Positions 1-7,006 of a stretch of 21,514 nucleotides of DNA are shown here, piece after piece. The position numbers and the translations under genes are program-made. The notes below the pieces were generated by a model. It did not search any database and had not been told where the DNA came from. It saw nothing but the letters and a program-made list of their open reading frames with translations. How positions within the stretch are numbered: the first letter of the stretch is position 1; every line of letters begins with the position of its first letter. The DNA is taken from positions 1 through 21,514 of the forward strand of contig CAMWWA010000002.1 of the NCBI GenBank assembly GCA_947177825.1. Reading direction: 5' to 3'. Source of the DNA: an uncultured Clostridia bacterium. Lineage in GTDB: Bacteria; Bacillota; Clostridia; Christensenellales; Borkfalkiaceae.

Positions 1-2
1 CG

Positions 3-449
3 CGTTTCAGCTTTATAGGAATCTTTTTAGGTGCGGGCGTCGCGTATGCAATAGGCAGGGTAATCGGTTATAACGCCGTCTGCGGGATAGTGGGAAAAGA
101 CGATTTGGATAAGTGGCTTAAAAAGCTTAAAGGCAAGGACTATCTGTTGCTGTCGATTATGTTTTTACTGCCGCTCTTTCCCGACGATATCCTGTGTTTT
201 GTCGCAGGACTGTCGTCGATAACGTGGCTATACTTTATAATAATGATAATAATCACCAGGGCGATTTCGGTTCTTACAACGTCGTTTTCGCTTCAATTGA
301 TACCGTTTAACACCTGGTGGGGTATTTTAATCTGGATAATTCTTGCCTCGGCTGTAGTTGCAGCGTTCTGGCTTGTCTGGAAATATTCGGATAAAATCGA
401 CGCCTTTTTAAAGAGTAAATTCAAGATTAAAAGCAAGAGGAATAAATAA
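3..449 (+). CDS. TVP38/TMEM64 (VTT-domain) family membrane protein, 5'-truncated
   Basis: The reading frame is open from base 3 to a TAA at 447-449, so the gene starts before the window and only the C-terminal ~148 residues are present. A GTG at base 90 lies inside the conserved part and is not the true start. Visible features are a small-residue helix with the pattern GAGVAYAIGRVIGY, then a hydrophobic re-entrant-like segment LLPLFPDDILCFVAGL, which is the family signature (proline and acidic residues followed by AGL), and two further hydrophobic helices. The tail is lysine-rich (KSKFKIKSKRNK). The family comprises DedA-like integral membrane proteins, some linked to lipid scrambling or transport; the substrate cannot be told here. 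An intrinsic terminator follows at once, so it is transcribed separately from the downstream cluster. Confidence 0.85.
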   Translation, partial: RFSFIGIFLGAGVAYAIGRVIGYNAVCGIVGKDDLDKWLKKLKGKDYLLLSIMFLLPLFPDDILCFVAGLSSITWLYFIIMIIITRAISVLTTSFSLQLIPFNTWWGILIWIILASAVVAAFWLVWKYSDKIDAFLKSKFKIKSKRNK

Positions 450-459
450 CGGAATTTAT

Positions 460-494
460 ACCTTTCGGACAATCGCGTCCGGAAGGTTTTTTAT
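460..494 (+). terminator. Rho-independent terminator after the VTT-domain gene
   Basis: An 11-bp stem with one G-U pair (arms 460-470 and 477-487, loop aatcgc) is followed by a run of T at 487-492. It lies 10 bases past the stop codon. Confidence 0.85.
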
Positions 495-517
495 TTATAA
501 AATAAGTTTAAAATCAG

Positions 518-546
518 TTGATTTTTTCACGTTTGACTGATAAAAT
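518..546 (+). promoter_or_regulatory. Candidate sigma-A promoter of the sodium-pump cluster
   Basis: A TTGATT (518-523) and a TAAAAT (541-546) are separated by 17 bases, between the upstream terminator and the first gene of the cluster. An alternative -35, TTGACT at 533-538, has only a poor -10 (TAAAAA, 555-560). The call rests on position and consensus match alone. Confidence 0.45.
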
Positions 547-581
547 TATATAGGTAAAAATTTATCATCAGGAGTTTTTCG

Positions 582-1958
582 GTGGATAAAATTAAATTAT
601 TACAGGCAAGAAAACAACAGCTTTTCGCCGCGGGTAAAACAATCCGTGCAGAGATTGACGCACTTGTCGATAAGAACAGTTTTGTCGAGCTCTCTTCATT
701 CTCGTTTTCCGAAAGCGAGTTTTACGACGGAAGTGCCGAGGGCGAAGGCGTTGTATGCGGTTTTGCGACGATTGAGGATTTTCCTTATTACATAATAGCG
801 CAGAACAGCGCCGTTCTGAACGGCGGCGTGAGCAAGGCCAACTGCGAAAAGATGCTTAAATGTCTTGAACAGGCTGAAAAGAACGGCTCGCCAGTCATCT
901 ATTTGTTGTCCTCTCTCGGCGTGAGAGTGGGCGAGGGTGTAAACGTTCTGGAAGGGCTTGCTTCGCTTATTTTAAAGGCAACCCAGCTTAAGGACAGCAT
1001 TCCGCAGTACCTGGTTGTAAACGGCGAAGTTTATGGTCAGATTGCTATGCTTGCCGGCGTTTGCGATTTCAATTTCTTTATCGATAAAAAGTCCGTGCTT
1101 GCGGCAAACAGCCCGTTGGTTATAACCGCTGCCGGCGGTGAAAATCTGCCCAAGGAAAAGGTGGGCGGCGCGGCGGCTCTCAACAAGACCGGTTTAACTA
1201 CTTTCACCGTCAAAGACCTTGCCGAAGTCAAGAGCAAAATTACTCTTCTTAACCAATTCGTAAATATTGCGGTAACCGACTGTGACGAGCTCAACAATTC
1301 CATTTCCACACTCAATAAAAAGGCGGACGTCAAGACTTTGCTCAACGTTTTCGATAAAGGAACGGCTATCGAGCTTGGTGCCGGCGCTTGCACCGAAGTT
1401 AAATGCTATCTTGCAAGAATAGGCGGTATATCGGTTGCTGCTGTGATTTTCGATAACGAGGAGGGCGTAAAGCTTTGCCCCGGCAAAGCGAGAAAGCTCA
1501 ACGATTTTGCAACGCTTGCCTGCGGCTACAATCTGCCCTATATAACCTTTGTCAATACGCTCGGCATAAAGGAAACTCCCGAGGTCGCAAACAGCCCCGT
1601 AATAAAGGAGCTTTGCGAGTACGTAAGCATTTTAAACTGCATGAACAGCGCAAAGATTTCTGTCGTTTATAATAAAGCGGTAGGATTAGGCTACACGCTG
1701 TTTGCTGCTAAATCAATGGGTTACGACTTTACGTACGCGTTTGCTAATGCCAAAATTGCTCTCTTTGACGGCGCTCAGGGCGCTGAAATAGAGCTTGCCG
1801 GCAGCGGTAAAGCCGACAAGAATAAACTTGCCGAAAAGTATGCCGACGAAAATTCCGACCCCGTAAATGCGGCTAAGGGCGGCTATATCGATAACATAAT
1901 TGAGCCTGCATTTGTAAGACAATACCTTATTGCGTCATTGCAGATGCTGATTAAGTGA
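582..1958 (+). CDS. Carboxyltransferase, MmdA/PCC-beta/12S (crotonase-fold) type, divergent
   Basis: The 458-residue protein has the two-lobed crotonase fold of acyl-CoA carboxyltransferases (methylmalonyl-CoA decarboxylase alpha, propionyl-CoA carboxylase beta, transcarboxylase 12S), but is shorter than the usual ~510 residues. N-lobe: residues 111-119 (SLGVRVGEG) align with the GGARIQEG region, and 148-157 with the GPCAGGAVYS oxyanion loop. C-lobe: KARKLNDFATLACGYNLPYI (302-321), the acyl-CoA loop KAVGLGYTLF (365-374), and the tail GGYIDNIIEP (433-442), matching the family's RGYIDDVIEP. Both glycine-rich oxyanion motifs are altered. The GTG start is set by AGGAG at 570-574, 7 bases upstream. 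It leads a tight five-gene run whose other members are sodium-pump decarboxylase subunits, so it probably moves CO2 between an acyl-CoA and the biotin carrier. A non-CoA substrate or a structural role is possible. Confidence 0.85.
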   Translation: MDKIKLLQARKQQLFAAGKTIRAEIDALVDKNSFVELSSFSFSESEFYDGSAEGEGVVCGFATIEDFPYYIIAQNSAVLNGGVSKANCEKMLKCLEQAEKNGSPVIYLLSSLGVRVGEGVNVLEGLASLILKATQLKDSIPQYLVVNGEVYGQIAMLAGVCDFNFFIDKKSVLAANSPLVITAAGGENLPKEKVGGAAALNKTGLTTFTVKDLAEVKSKITLLNQFVNIAVTDCDELNNSISTLNKKADVKTLLNVFDKGTAIELGAGACTEVKCYLARIGGISVAAVIFDNEEGVKLCPGKARKLNDFATLACGYNLPYITFVNTLGIKETPEVANSPVIKELCEYVSILNCMNSAKISVVYNKAVGLGYTLFAAKSMGYDFTYAFANAKIALFDGAQGAEIELAGSGKADKNKLAEKYADENSDPVNAAKGGYIDNIIEPAFVRQYLIASLQMLIK

Positions 1959-1965
1959 GGAAAGT

Positions 1966-2364
1966 ATGTTAAGTAATTTATTGGCGATTTTGCCCGGTGA
2001 CGGTTCGAATTGGGCAGGTCAGCAGAAATCGCCCGAAAGCTTTTATTTTGATAACTTCGGCGAAGCGGCGCTTTACGCTTTAATCGGTTTTGTCGTCGTT
2101 TTTGTCGGTATTGTTATAATTATCGGGATAATCTGGCTGGTCGGCTTGATTATGCGCAAGACCAACAATCTTGAATTTTTGACCAAAAAGCGTGAGAAGA
2201 AGGTCAAGGGTGACAAGCCCGAAGGAGCTTCTACGGAAATTAATACCGCCGGCGACGAAATTCCCGACGAGGTAAAAGCCGCTATAATTGCCGCGATTAT
2301 GGCTTACTATCAGGAAAAAGAAGAAAAATGCCAATTCACGGTTAAGAGAATTAAGAGATTATAA
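1966..2364 (+). CDS. Sodium-pump decarboxylase gamma subunit (OadG family)
   Basis: This 132-residue single-pass membrane protein has a short N-terminal segment, one transmembrane helix at about residues 35-64 (valine/isoleucine-rich, ending WLVGLIMRK), a charged linker, and a C-terminal motif EVKAAIIAAIMAYYQ followed by a basic end (FTVKRIKRL). The AAI-A helix is the typical OadG/MmdD-like tail that docks the carboxyltransferase subunit to the membrane complex. The ATG lies 7 bases after the preceding stop, with GAGG overlapping that stop, so it is translationally linked to the carboxyltransferase. OadG proteins are small and poorly conserved; the call relies on topology, tail motif and neighbours. 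It is longer than many gammas (80-110 residues). Confidence 0.82.
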   Translation: MLSNLLAILPGDGSNWAGQQKSPESFYFDNFGEAALYALIGFVVVFVGIVIIIGIIWLVGLIMRKTNNLEFLTKKREKKVKGDKPEGASTEINTAGDEIPDEVKAAIIAAIMAYYQEKEEKCQFTVKRIKRL

Positions 2365-2376
2365 GGAGAAATATTA

Positions 2377-2733
2377 ATGCGTAATTTTGTTGTTACTATC
2401 GACGGTAAAAGTTATTCCGTAGGCGTAGAAGAAGTGGGCGAGGGCGAAAGCGTTACTCCCGTAGTAAGCGCGCCCGTTGCAGCCGCCGCACCCGCTGCGG
2501 CTCCCAAAGCCGTAAATGCAAACGCTGAAAAGGTTCTTTCGCCTTTCCCCGGTCTTATCAAAAAGATTTTGGTAAACGACGGCGACACGGTTAAGAAGGA
2601 CCAGCCCATAATCGTTCTGGAAGCAATGAAAATGGACAACGATATTACGGCTCCCTGCGACGGCAAAGTTACCGTTTCGGTCGTAAAGGGCGCTAACGTA
2701 GAAACCAACGCCGTTCTTGCGGTTATCGGTTAA
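2377..2733 (+). CDS. Biotin carboxyl carrier protein (free, 118 aa)
   Basis: A biotinyl/lipoyl-attachment domain carries the canonical EAMKMDN motif; Lys85 is the expected biotinylation site, 33 residues from the C-terminus. The N-terminal ~28 residues (VTIDGKSYSVGVEEV) match the short beta strands before the linker in MmdC/1.3S-type carriers. Residues 29-48 are the alanine/proline swinging linker, and 50-118 form the biotinyl domain. The carrier shuttles carboxybiotin between carboxyltransferase and the OadB-like pump in the membrane. The ATG is preceded by AAGGAGAA, 12 bases after oadG. Both carboxyltransferases in the cluster lack a fused biotin domain, so this carrier probably serves both. 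An AccB of fatty-acid synthesis is less likely, because no AccC is nearby and OadB follows directly. Confidence 0.93.
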   Translation: MRNFVVTIDGKSYSVGVEEVGEGESVTPVVSAPVAAAAPAAAPKAVNANAEKVLSPFPGLIKKILVNDGDTVKKDQPIIVLEAMKMDNDITAPCDGKVTVSVVKGANVETNAVLAVIG

Positions 2734-2744
2734 TCGGAGGAAAA

Positions 2745-4277
2745 ATGCTTAGTTCGTTACTAGAAAGTAGCGGTATGGGCTCGATTTTCGTCAATCTTTT
2801 TTACGATATGGGATTTATGAACGGAAGCTGGCAGAATTACGTCATGCTGCTGATATCGTTCATTTTAATGTATCTTGCAATAGTAAAAAAGTTTGAGCCT
2901 ATGTTGCTGTTGCCGATAGCATTCGGCATGTTCTTAATAAATCTGCCCGGTGCGGAACCCACGCTTTGGGGAACGCATCCTGCGGATACGACGTTGAAGC
3001 TCGGCATATACGATAAATTGGAAAACGTTGCGGTTTACGTTGACCCCCAGTATCTGAATGCCGAAAATATCGCCGAACACTTTATCTTTATCCGTTCGGG
3101 ATATCTTAGCGACAATACGGTTACATATTACGCAAGCTATAGCGACCTTTTGGGTGGAATCACCTCGCAGATGGGCTATGCGCAGTTTGCGCAAACTTTT
3201 AATTTGCAGGGCTATATTCAGTGTGACGTCGTCGAGGGCATTACAAAGTTTAAAGACGTATTCGACTATTCGTTCGTACTAAACGAGAGTTATGATGCGG
3301 TAGTAGACAAGGGTCTTTTGTGGTATCTGTACTTCGGCGTAGATAAAGTTATTTATCCTCCGCTGATTTTCCTTGGAATCGGCTGTATGACCGATTTCGG
3401 TCCGTTGATTGCAAATCCCAAGAGTATGCTTATAGGTGCAGGCGCCCAGCTCGGCATATTCATTGCGTTTATTCTTGCGGTTCTGCTCGGATTCTCCGTG
3501 GCGGAAGCTGCGTCTATCGCTATTATCGGCGGTGCAGACGGCCCTACCGCAATAATGGTAACTTCCAAACTGGCAAGCGATTTCATACCAATGATAGCCA
3601 TTGCGGCATACTCGTATATGGCGCTCATTCCAATAATTCAGAAGCCTATTATGAGACTTTTGACAACTAAGAAAGAGCGTACCATAAAAATGAAGCAGCT
3701 TCGCCAGGTAAGCAAGGTGGAAAAGGTACTTTTCCCCATAATCGTAACCTTGGTTGTGGGATTGATATTGCCGTCGTCGGTACCTCTGTTGGGTATGCTG
3801 ATGCTCGGCAACCTGTTCAGAGAATCGGGAGTAGTTGAAAGGCTGTCGTCTCAGGCTCAGAACGGACTTATGAATACGATTACCATATTCCTCGGCGTGG
3901 CTGTAGGCTGCAAGGCTAAGGGTGAGTTATTCCTGCAGGTTCAGACTTTGTATATAATAATGCTCGGCTTGTTCGCATTTATCTGCGGCACAATAGGCGG
4001 TTTGCTTGTTGCAAAGATTATGTGCAAGGTGACGAAGGGAAAGATAAATCCTTTGATAGGTTCCGCAGGCGTTTCGGCTGTTCCAATGGCGGCAAGAATT
4101 TCGGAGGACGTCGGCAGGGAATACGACCCTCAGAACCACTTACTAATGCATGCAATGGGACCCAACGTAGCGGGCGTTATAGGTTCGGCTATCGCGGCGG
4201 GCGTATTGCTTGCATGCTTCGGCGGATACGTAAACGGCACTGCCGTAACGGCGGCGGTTTCGTCAATAATCGTTTAA
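2745..4277 (+). CDS. Na+-translocating decarboxylase beta subunit (OadB/MmdB/GcdB family), with long insert
   Basis: This is the integral membrane subunit that decarboxylates carboxybiotin and exports Na+. The key motif GGADGPTAI puts the functional aspartate at Asp265 (Asp203 of Klebsiella OadB). The late motif NPLIGSAGVSAVPMAAR carries Asn435, Gly439, Ser444 and Arg451, with the same spacing as Klebsiella Asn373, Gly377, Ser382 and Arg389. Other family blocks are KKFEPMLLLPIAFG (48-61), CMTDFGPLIANP (214-225), LLGMLMLGNLFRESGVVERL (348-367) and HAMGPNVAGVIGSAIAAGV. At 510 residues it is longer than the ~370-435 usual; the excess is a hydrophilic stretch at about residues 71-190, between the first helix and the core. 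The start has a GGAGG 6-7 bases upstream and lies 11 bases after the biotin carrier. All pump residues I can check are intact. Confidence 0.95.
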   Translation: MLSSLLESSGMGSIFVNLFYDMGFMNGSWQNYVMLLISFILMYLAIVKKFEPMLLLPIAFGMFLINLPGAEPTLWGTHPADTTLKLGIYDKLENVAVYVDPQYLNAENIAEHFIFIRSGYLSDNTVTYYASYSDLLGGITSQMGYAQFAQTFNLQGYIQCDVVEGITKFKDVFDYSFVLNESYDAVVDKGLLWYLYFGVDKVIYPPLIFLGIGCMTDFGPLIANPKSMLIGAGAQLGIFIAFILAVLLGFSVAEAASIAIIGGADGPTAIMVTSKLASDFIPMIAIAAYSYMALIPIIQKPIMRLLTTKKERTIKMKQLRQVSKVEKVLFPIIVTLVVGLILPSSVPLLGMLMLGNLFRESGVVERLSSQAQNGLMNTITIFLGVAVGCKAKGELFLQVQTLYIIMLGLFAFICGTIGGLLVAKIMCKVTKGKINPLIGSAGVSAVPMAARISEDVGREYDPQNHLLMHAMGPNVAGVIGSAIAAGVLLACFGGYVNGTAVTAAVSSIIV

Positions 4278-4292
4278 TCGGAGAAATTGAAA

Positions 4293-5720
4293 ATGGAAGG
4301 AAAGAAGGTACTAATTACCGATACAATACTCAGGGACGCGCACCAGTCTCAGGCGGCAACCCGTATGAAATTCGAGGAAATGGAGCCCGTTTTGCCCCTT
4401 TTGGACGAAATTGGTTACTATTCGCTTGAAGCCTGGGGAGGCGCAACGTTCGATTCCTGTTTAAGGTTTTTGAACGAAGACCCTTGGGACAGACTTAAGA
4501 ATTTAAAGAAATACCTCAAAAAGACCCCCATACAGATGCTGCTGAGAGGGCAAAACCTGCTCGGTTACAGACATTATGCGGATGACGTTGTAGAAAAATT
4601 TGTAGAAAAATCTATTGAAAACGGCGTAGGCGTAATAAGAGTATTTGACGCACTCAACGACCCGAGAAATCTTGAAGCTTCGATGAAGGCTATTAAGAAG
4701 TACGGTAAGGGCGGCAAATGCGTATGCGAGGCAACCGTCGTATATACGACGAGCCCCGTACACACGACCGATTACTTCGTTAAGCTTGCAAAGCAGTTGG
4801 AGGACACGGGCGCCGACAATATCTGCATAAAGGATATGGCAAACCTGTTGTTGCCTTTTACAACTTACGAGCTTATTAGTAAGATTAAGGCGGAACTTCG
4901 TCCCGAAACCAAGGTGCATTTGCATACCCACAACACGTCGGGCACGGGCGATATGATTAACCTTATGGCTATTCAGGCAGGTGTCGACATAGTTGACTGT
5001 GCGCTTTCACCTTTGGGTAACGGAACTTCCAACCCTGCAACCGAACCCTTGGTTGCAACGCTTAAAGGCACGGAATACGATACGGGCATAGAAATCGAAA
5101 AACTTTTGCCTATAATCAAGCACTTTAACGGCGTTGCCGCAAGACTTGAAAAAGACGGCTTCCTCAATCCCAAGGTAAGAAAAATTGATATTAACACGCT
5201 TTTATATCAGGTTCCCGGCGGCATGCTTTCAAACCTTATCAGTCAGTTGAAGCAGGCAGGGCAGGAAGATAAGCTTACCGAATGTCTTGCCGAGGTGCCT
5301 TTGGTTCGTAAAGACTGCGGTTATCCTCCGTTGGTTACTCCGTCCAGCCAGATTGTCGGCACGCAGGCGGTGTGGAACGTACTTATGGGTAAGTATAAGA
5401 CCATCACGGCGCAGTATAAGGATTTGCTTCTCGGCAAATACGGCAAAGTGCCCGGTGAAATCAACAAGAACTTGCTTAAACAGTGCACTAAAAACGGTGA
5501 AGAGATTATCACGTGCCGCCCTGCTGATTTGATTAGTGACGAGATGGCTGAGCTTACGGAAAAAGTAAAAGCCGACGGCTTCTATGAAAAGGAAGAAGAC
5601 GTATTGTCTTACGCATTGTTCCCCGAAGTATCCACCAATTTCTTCAAGTGGCGCAAGGCTAAGCAAACGCTGGTTGACAGCGATATGGCTAAAAACCCCA
5701 ACAAGGTTTATCCTGTATAA
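4293..5720 (+). CDS. Oxaloacetate decarboxylase alpha / pyruvate carboxylase subunit B-type carboxyltransferase (5S type)
   Basis: This 475-residue TIM-barrel carboxyltransferase transfers CO2 between oxaloacetate/pyruvate and biotin. Signature blocks are ITDTILRDAHQS, EAWGGATFD, LLRGQNLLGYRHYADDVV, FDALND and YTTSPVHT. Expected active-site residues, numbered from the ATG, are the metal ligands Asp15, His211 and His213 (in HTHNTSG) and the carbamylated Lys180 (in IKDMA). The conserved C-terminal PYC_OADA region follows (PGGMLSNLISQL, PLVTPSSQIVGTQA). There is no fused biotin domain, so it depends on the free carrier. I chose the ATG at 4293 because GGAG (4280-4283) is 9 bases away; an in-frame TTG at 4287 is only 3 bases from it. 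It is the last gene of the pump cluster, 15 bases after oadB. Without a biotin carboxylase nearby, decarboxylase or transcarboxylase is likelier than pyruvate carboxylase. Confidence 0.93.
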   Translation: MEGKKVLITDTILRDAHQSQAATRMKFEEMEPVLPLLDEIGYYSLEAWGGATFDSCLRFLNEDPWDRLKNLKKYLKKTPIQMLLRGQNLLGYRHYADDVVEKFVEKSIENGVGVIRVFDALNDPRNLEASMKAIKKYGKGGKCVCEATVVYTTSPVHTTDYFVKLAKQLEDTGADNICIKDMANLLLPFTTYELISKIKAELRPETKVHLHTHNTSGTGDMINLMAIQAGVDIVDCALSPLGNGTSNPATEPLVATLKGTEYDTGIEIEKLLPIIKHFNGVAARLEKDGFLNPKVRKIDINTLLYQVPGGMLSNLISQLKQAGQEDKLTECLAEVPLVRKDCGYPPLVTPSSQIVGTQAVWNVLMGKYKTITAQYKDLLLGKYGKVPGEINKNLLKQCTKNGEEIITCRPADLISDEMAELTEKVKADGFYEKEEDVLSYALFPEVSTNFFKWRKAKQTLVDSDMAKNPNKVYPV

Positions 5721-5728
5721 TAATTTTG

Positions 5729-5765
5729 CGACGGGAGCAAGTTTAATGTTTCCGTCGTTTATTTT
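5729..5765 (+). terminator. Probable intrinsic terminator of the sodium-pump cluster
   Basis: The arms CGACGGGA (5729-5736) and TTCCGTCG (5750-5757) pair with one G-U, across a 13-base loop, followed by TTTATTTT. The large loop and interrupted T-run make it weaker than the other terminators here. Confidence 0.55.
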
Positions 5766-5773
5766 AGTAAAAT

Positions 5774-7006
5774 ATGAAAGTTGCAGTAATAGGTGCGGGC
5801 GCTTCGGGACTGATGGCGGCGTATGCCGCCGCGGCAAACGGAAACGACGTAACCGTATTCGAAAAGAACGAAAAATGCGGTAAAAAAATATATATAACGG
5901 GAAAGGGGCGTTGTAATCTTACAAACGCCGTTTTGCCGCAGGAATTTTTGCAAAACGTGGTAAACAACCCGAAATTTCTTACCGGTGCAATCTATTCATT
6001 TTCGCCTGACGACACTATGGCGCTTTTCGAAAGCGGCGGACTGCAGCTAAAAATAGAGAGAGGTAACAGGGTTTTTCCTGTAAGCGATAAGGCAAGCGAC
6101 GTAACCAAGTGTATTGAAAATTTATGCAAGAACGCAGGCGTTAAGTTCAAATTTAACACAAAAGTTGATAAAATAGAAGTTTTAAACAGTACTGTGTCAG
6201 ACATAATTGTAAATAATAGCGCTATTTCGTTTGATAAAGTTATAGTTTGCACAGGCGGAGTCAGCTATCCGTTGACAGGTTCGACAGGTGACGGGCTTAA
6301 ATTCGCAAAGGAGTGCGGACATAAAATTGTTGAAGTTAGACCGGCGTTATGCGGTTTGAATTTAAAAGGAAAATATTTTGCCGAAATGCAGGGGCTGGCG
6401 CTGAAAAACGTTGGTGTTAGCGTGTATTACGGTGAAAAGAAAATTCATAATCTTTTCGGTGAACTTCTGTTTACGCATTTCGGAGTATCGGGACCTCTTA
6501 TTCTGACTATATCCAGCTTTATAAACAGGCTGGACTTGAATAACGTCAAATTATCCGTTGATTTGAAACCGGCATTGACGGAAGAGCAGCTCGACGACAG
6601 AATTTTGCGTGATTTTACAGCTTCTCCTAATAAATCAATATTAGTTATGCTTAAAGGACTTTTGCCGTCTTCATTGATTGCCGAAGTACTTAAAAGAAGC
6701 GGAATTGATTTTAATAAGAAAGTAAATTCCATTTCGAGGAATGAAAGAGCGGCGCTGTTGACAACAATTAAGAAATTTGATATGCTTGTTTCGTCGCTAC
6801 GCACGTTTGATGAATCGATAATTACGAGCGGCGGCGTAGACGTCAAGCAGATAAATCCCAAGACTATGGAAAGTAAGTTAATCAAAGGTCTGTATTTTTG
6901 CGGAGAAGTTCTGGACGTTGACGCTTTAACCGGCGGTTTTAACCTGCAAATAGCCTTTTCGACGGGCTACGCCGCGGGAAATTCAATTAAATTGGAGGAA
7001 GTATGA
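5774..7006 (+). CDS. NAD(P)/FAD-dependent oxidoreductase, YhiN/HI0933 (BaiN/RdsA) family
   Basis: The 410-residue flavoprotein has an N-terminal FAD-binding Rossmann motif VIGAGASGLMAA (5-16), the family-specific TGKGRCNLTN block that follows the first strand-helix unit, and the second FAD-contact region at the C-terminus (LYFCGEVLDVDALTGGFNLQ, ending in IAFSTGYAAG). Length and block order are those of the whole family, so it is complete. The physiological reaction of these proteins is mostly unknown; some gut members reduce bile-acid intermediates, but nothing here shows that role. The ATG has no recognisable Shine-Dalgarno and is preceded by an AT-rich dyad (ATTTTA-G-TAAAAT). It overlaps the next gene by 4 bases (ATGA), so it is cotranscribed and translationally coupled with the chorismate mutase-CMP kinase fusion. 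Confidence 0.9.
   Translation: MKVAVIGAGASGLMAAYAAAANGNDVTVFEKNEKCGKKIYITGKGRCNLTNAVLPQEFLQNVVNNPKFLTGAIYSFSPDDTMALFESGGLQLKIERGNRVFPVSDKASDVTKCIENLCKNAGVKFKFNTKVDKIEVLNSTVSDIIVNNSAISFDKVIVCTGGVSYPLTGSTGDGLKFAKECGHKIVEVRPALCGLNLKGKYFAEMQGLALKNVGVSVYYGEKKIHNLFGELLFTHFGVSGPLILTISSFINRLDLNNVKLSVDLKPALTEEQLDDRILRDFTASPNKSILVMLKGLLPSSLIAEVLKRSGIDFNKKVNSISRNERAALLTTIKKFDMLVSSLRTFDESIITSGGVDVKQINPKTMESKLIKGLYFCGEVLDVDALTGGFNLQIAFSTGYAAGNSIKLEEV

Noticed and set aside
450..581. Riboswitch or small RNA in the gap before the pump cluster
   Set aside because: The gap is accounted for by a terminator, a candidate promoter and a ~30-base leader; no conserved aptamer-like structure is visible.
4022..4429. 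135-codon + strand frame bridging oadB and the OadA-like gene
   Set aside because: Arg/Gly-rich out-of-frame reading of two conserved genes; low-complexity composition typical of a shadow.
5229..5837. 202-codon open frame on the minus strand across the end of the OadA-like gene
   Set aside because: It is antisense to a strongly conserved gene, spans its terminator, has no recognisable domain and arises from the codon bias of the + strand gene.
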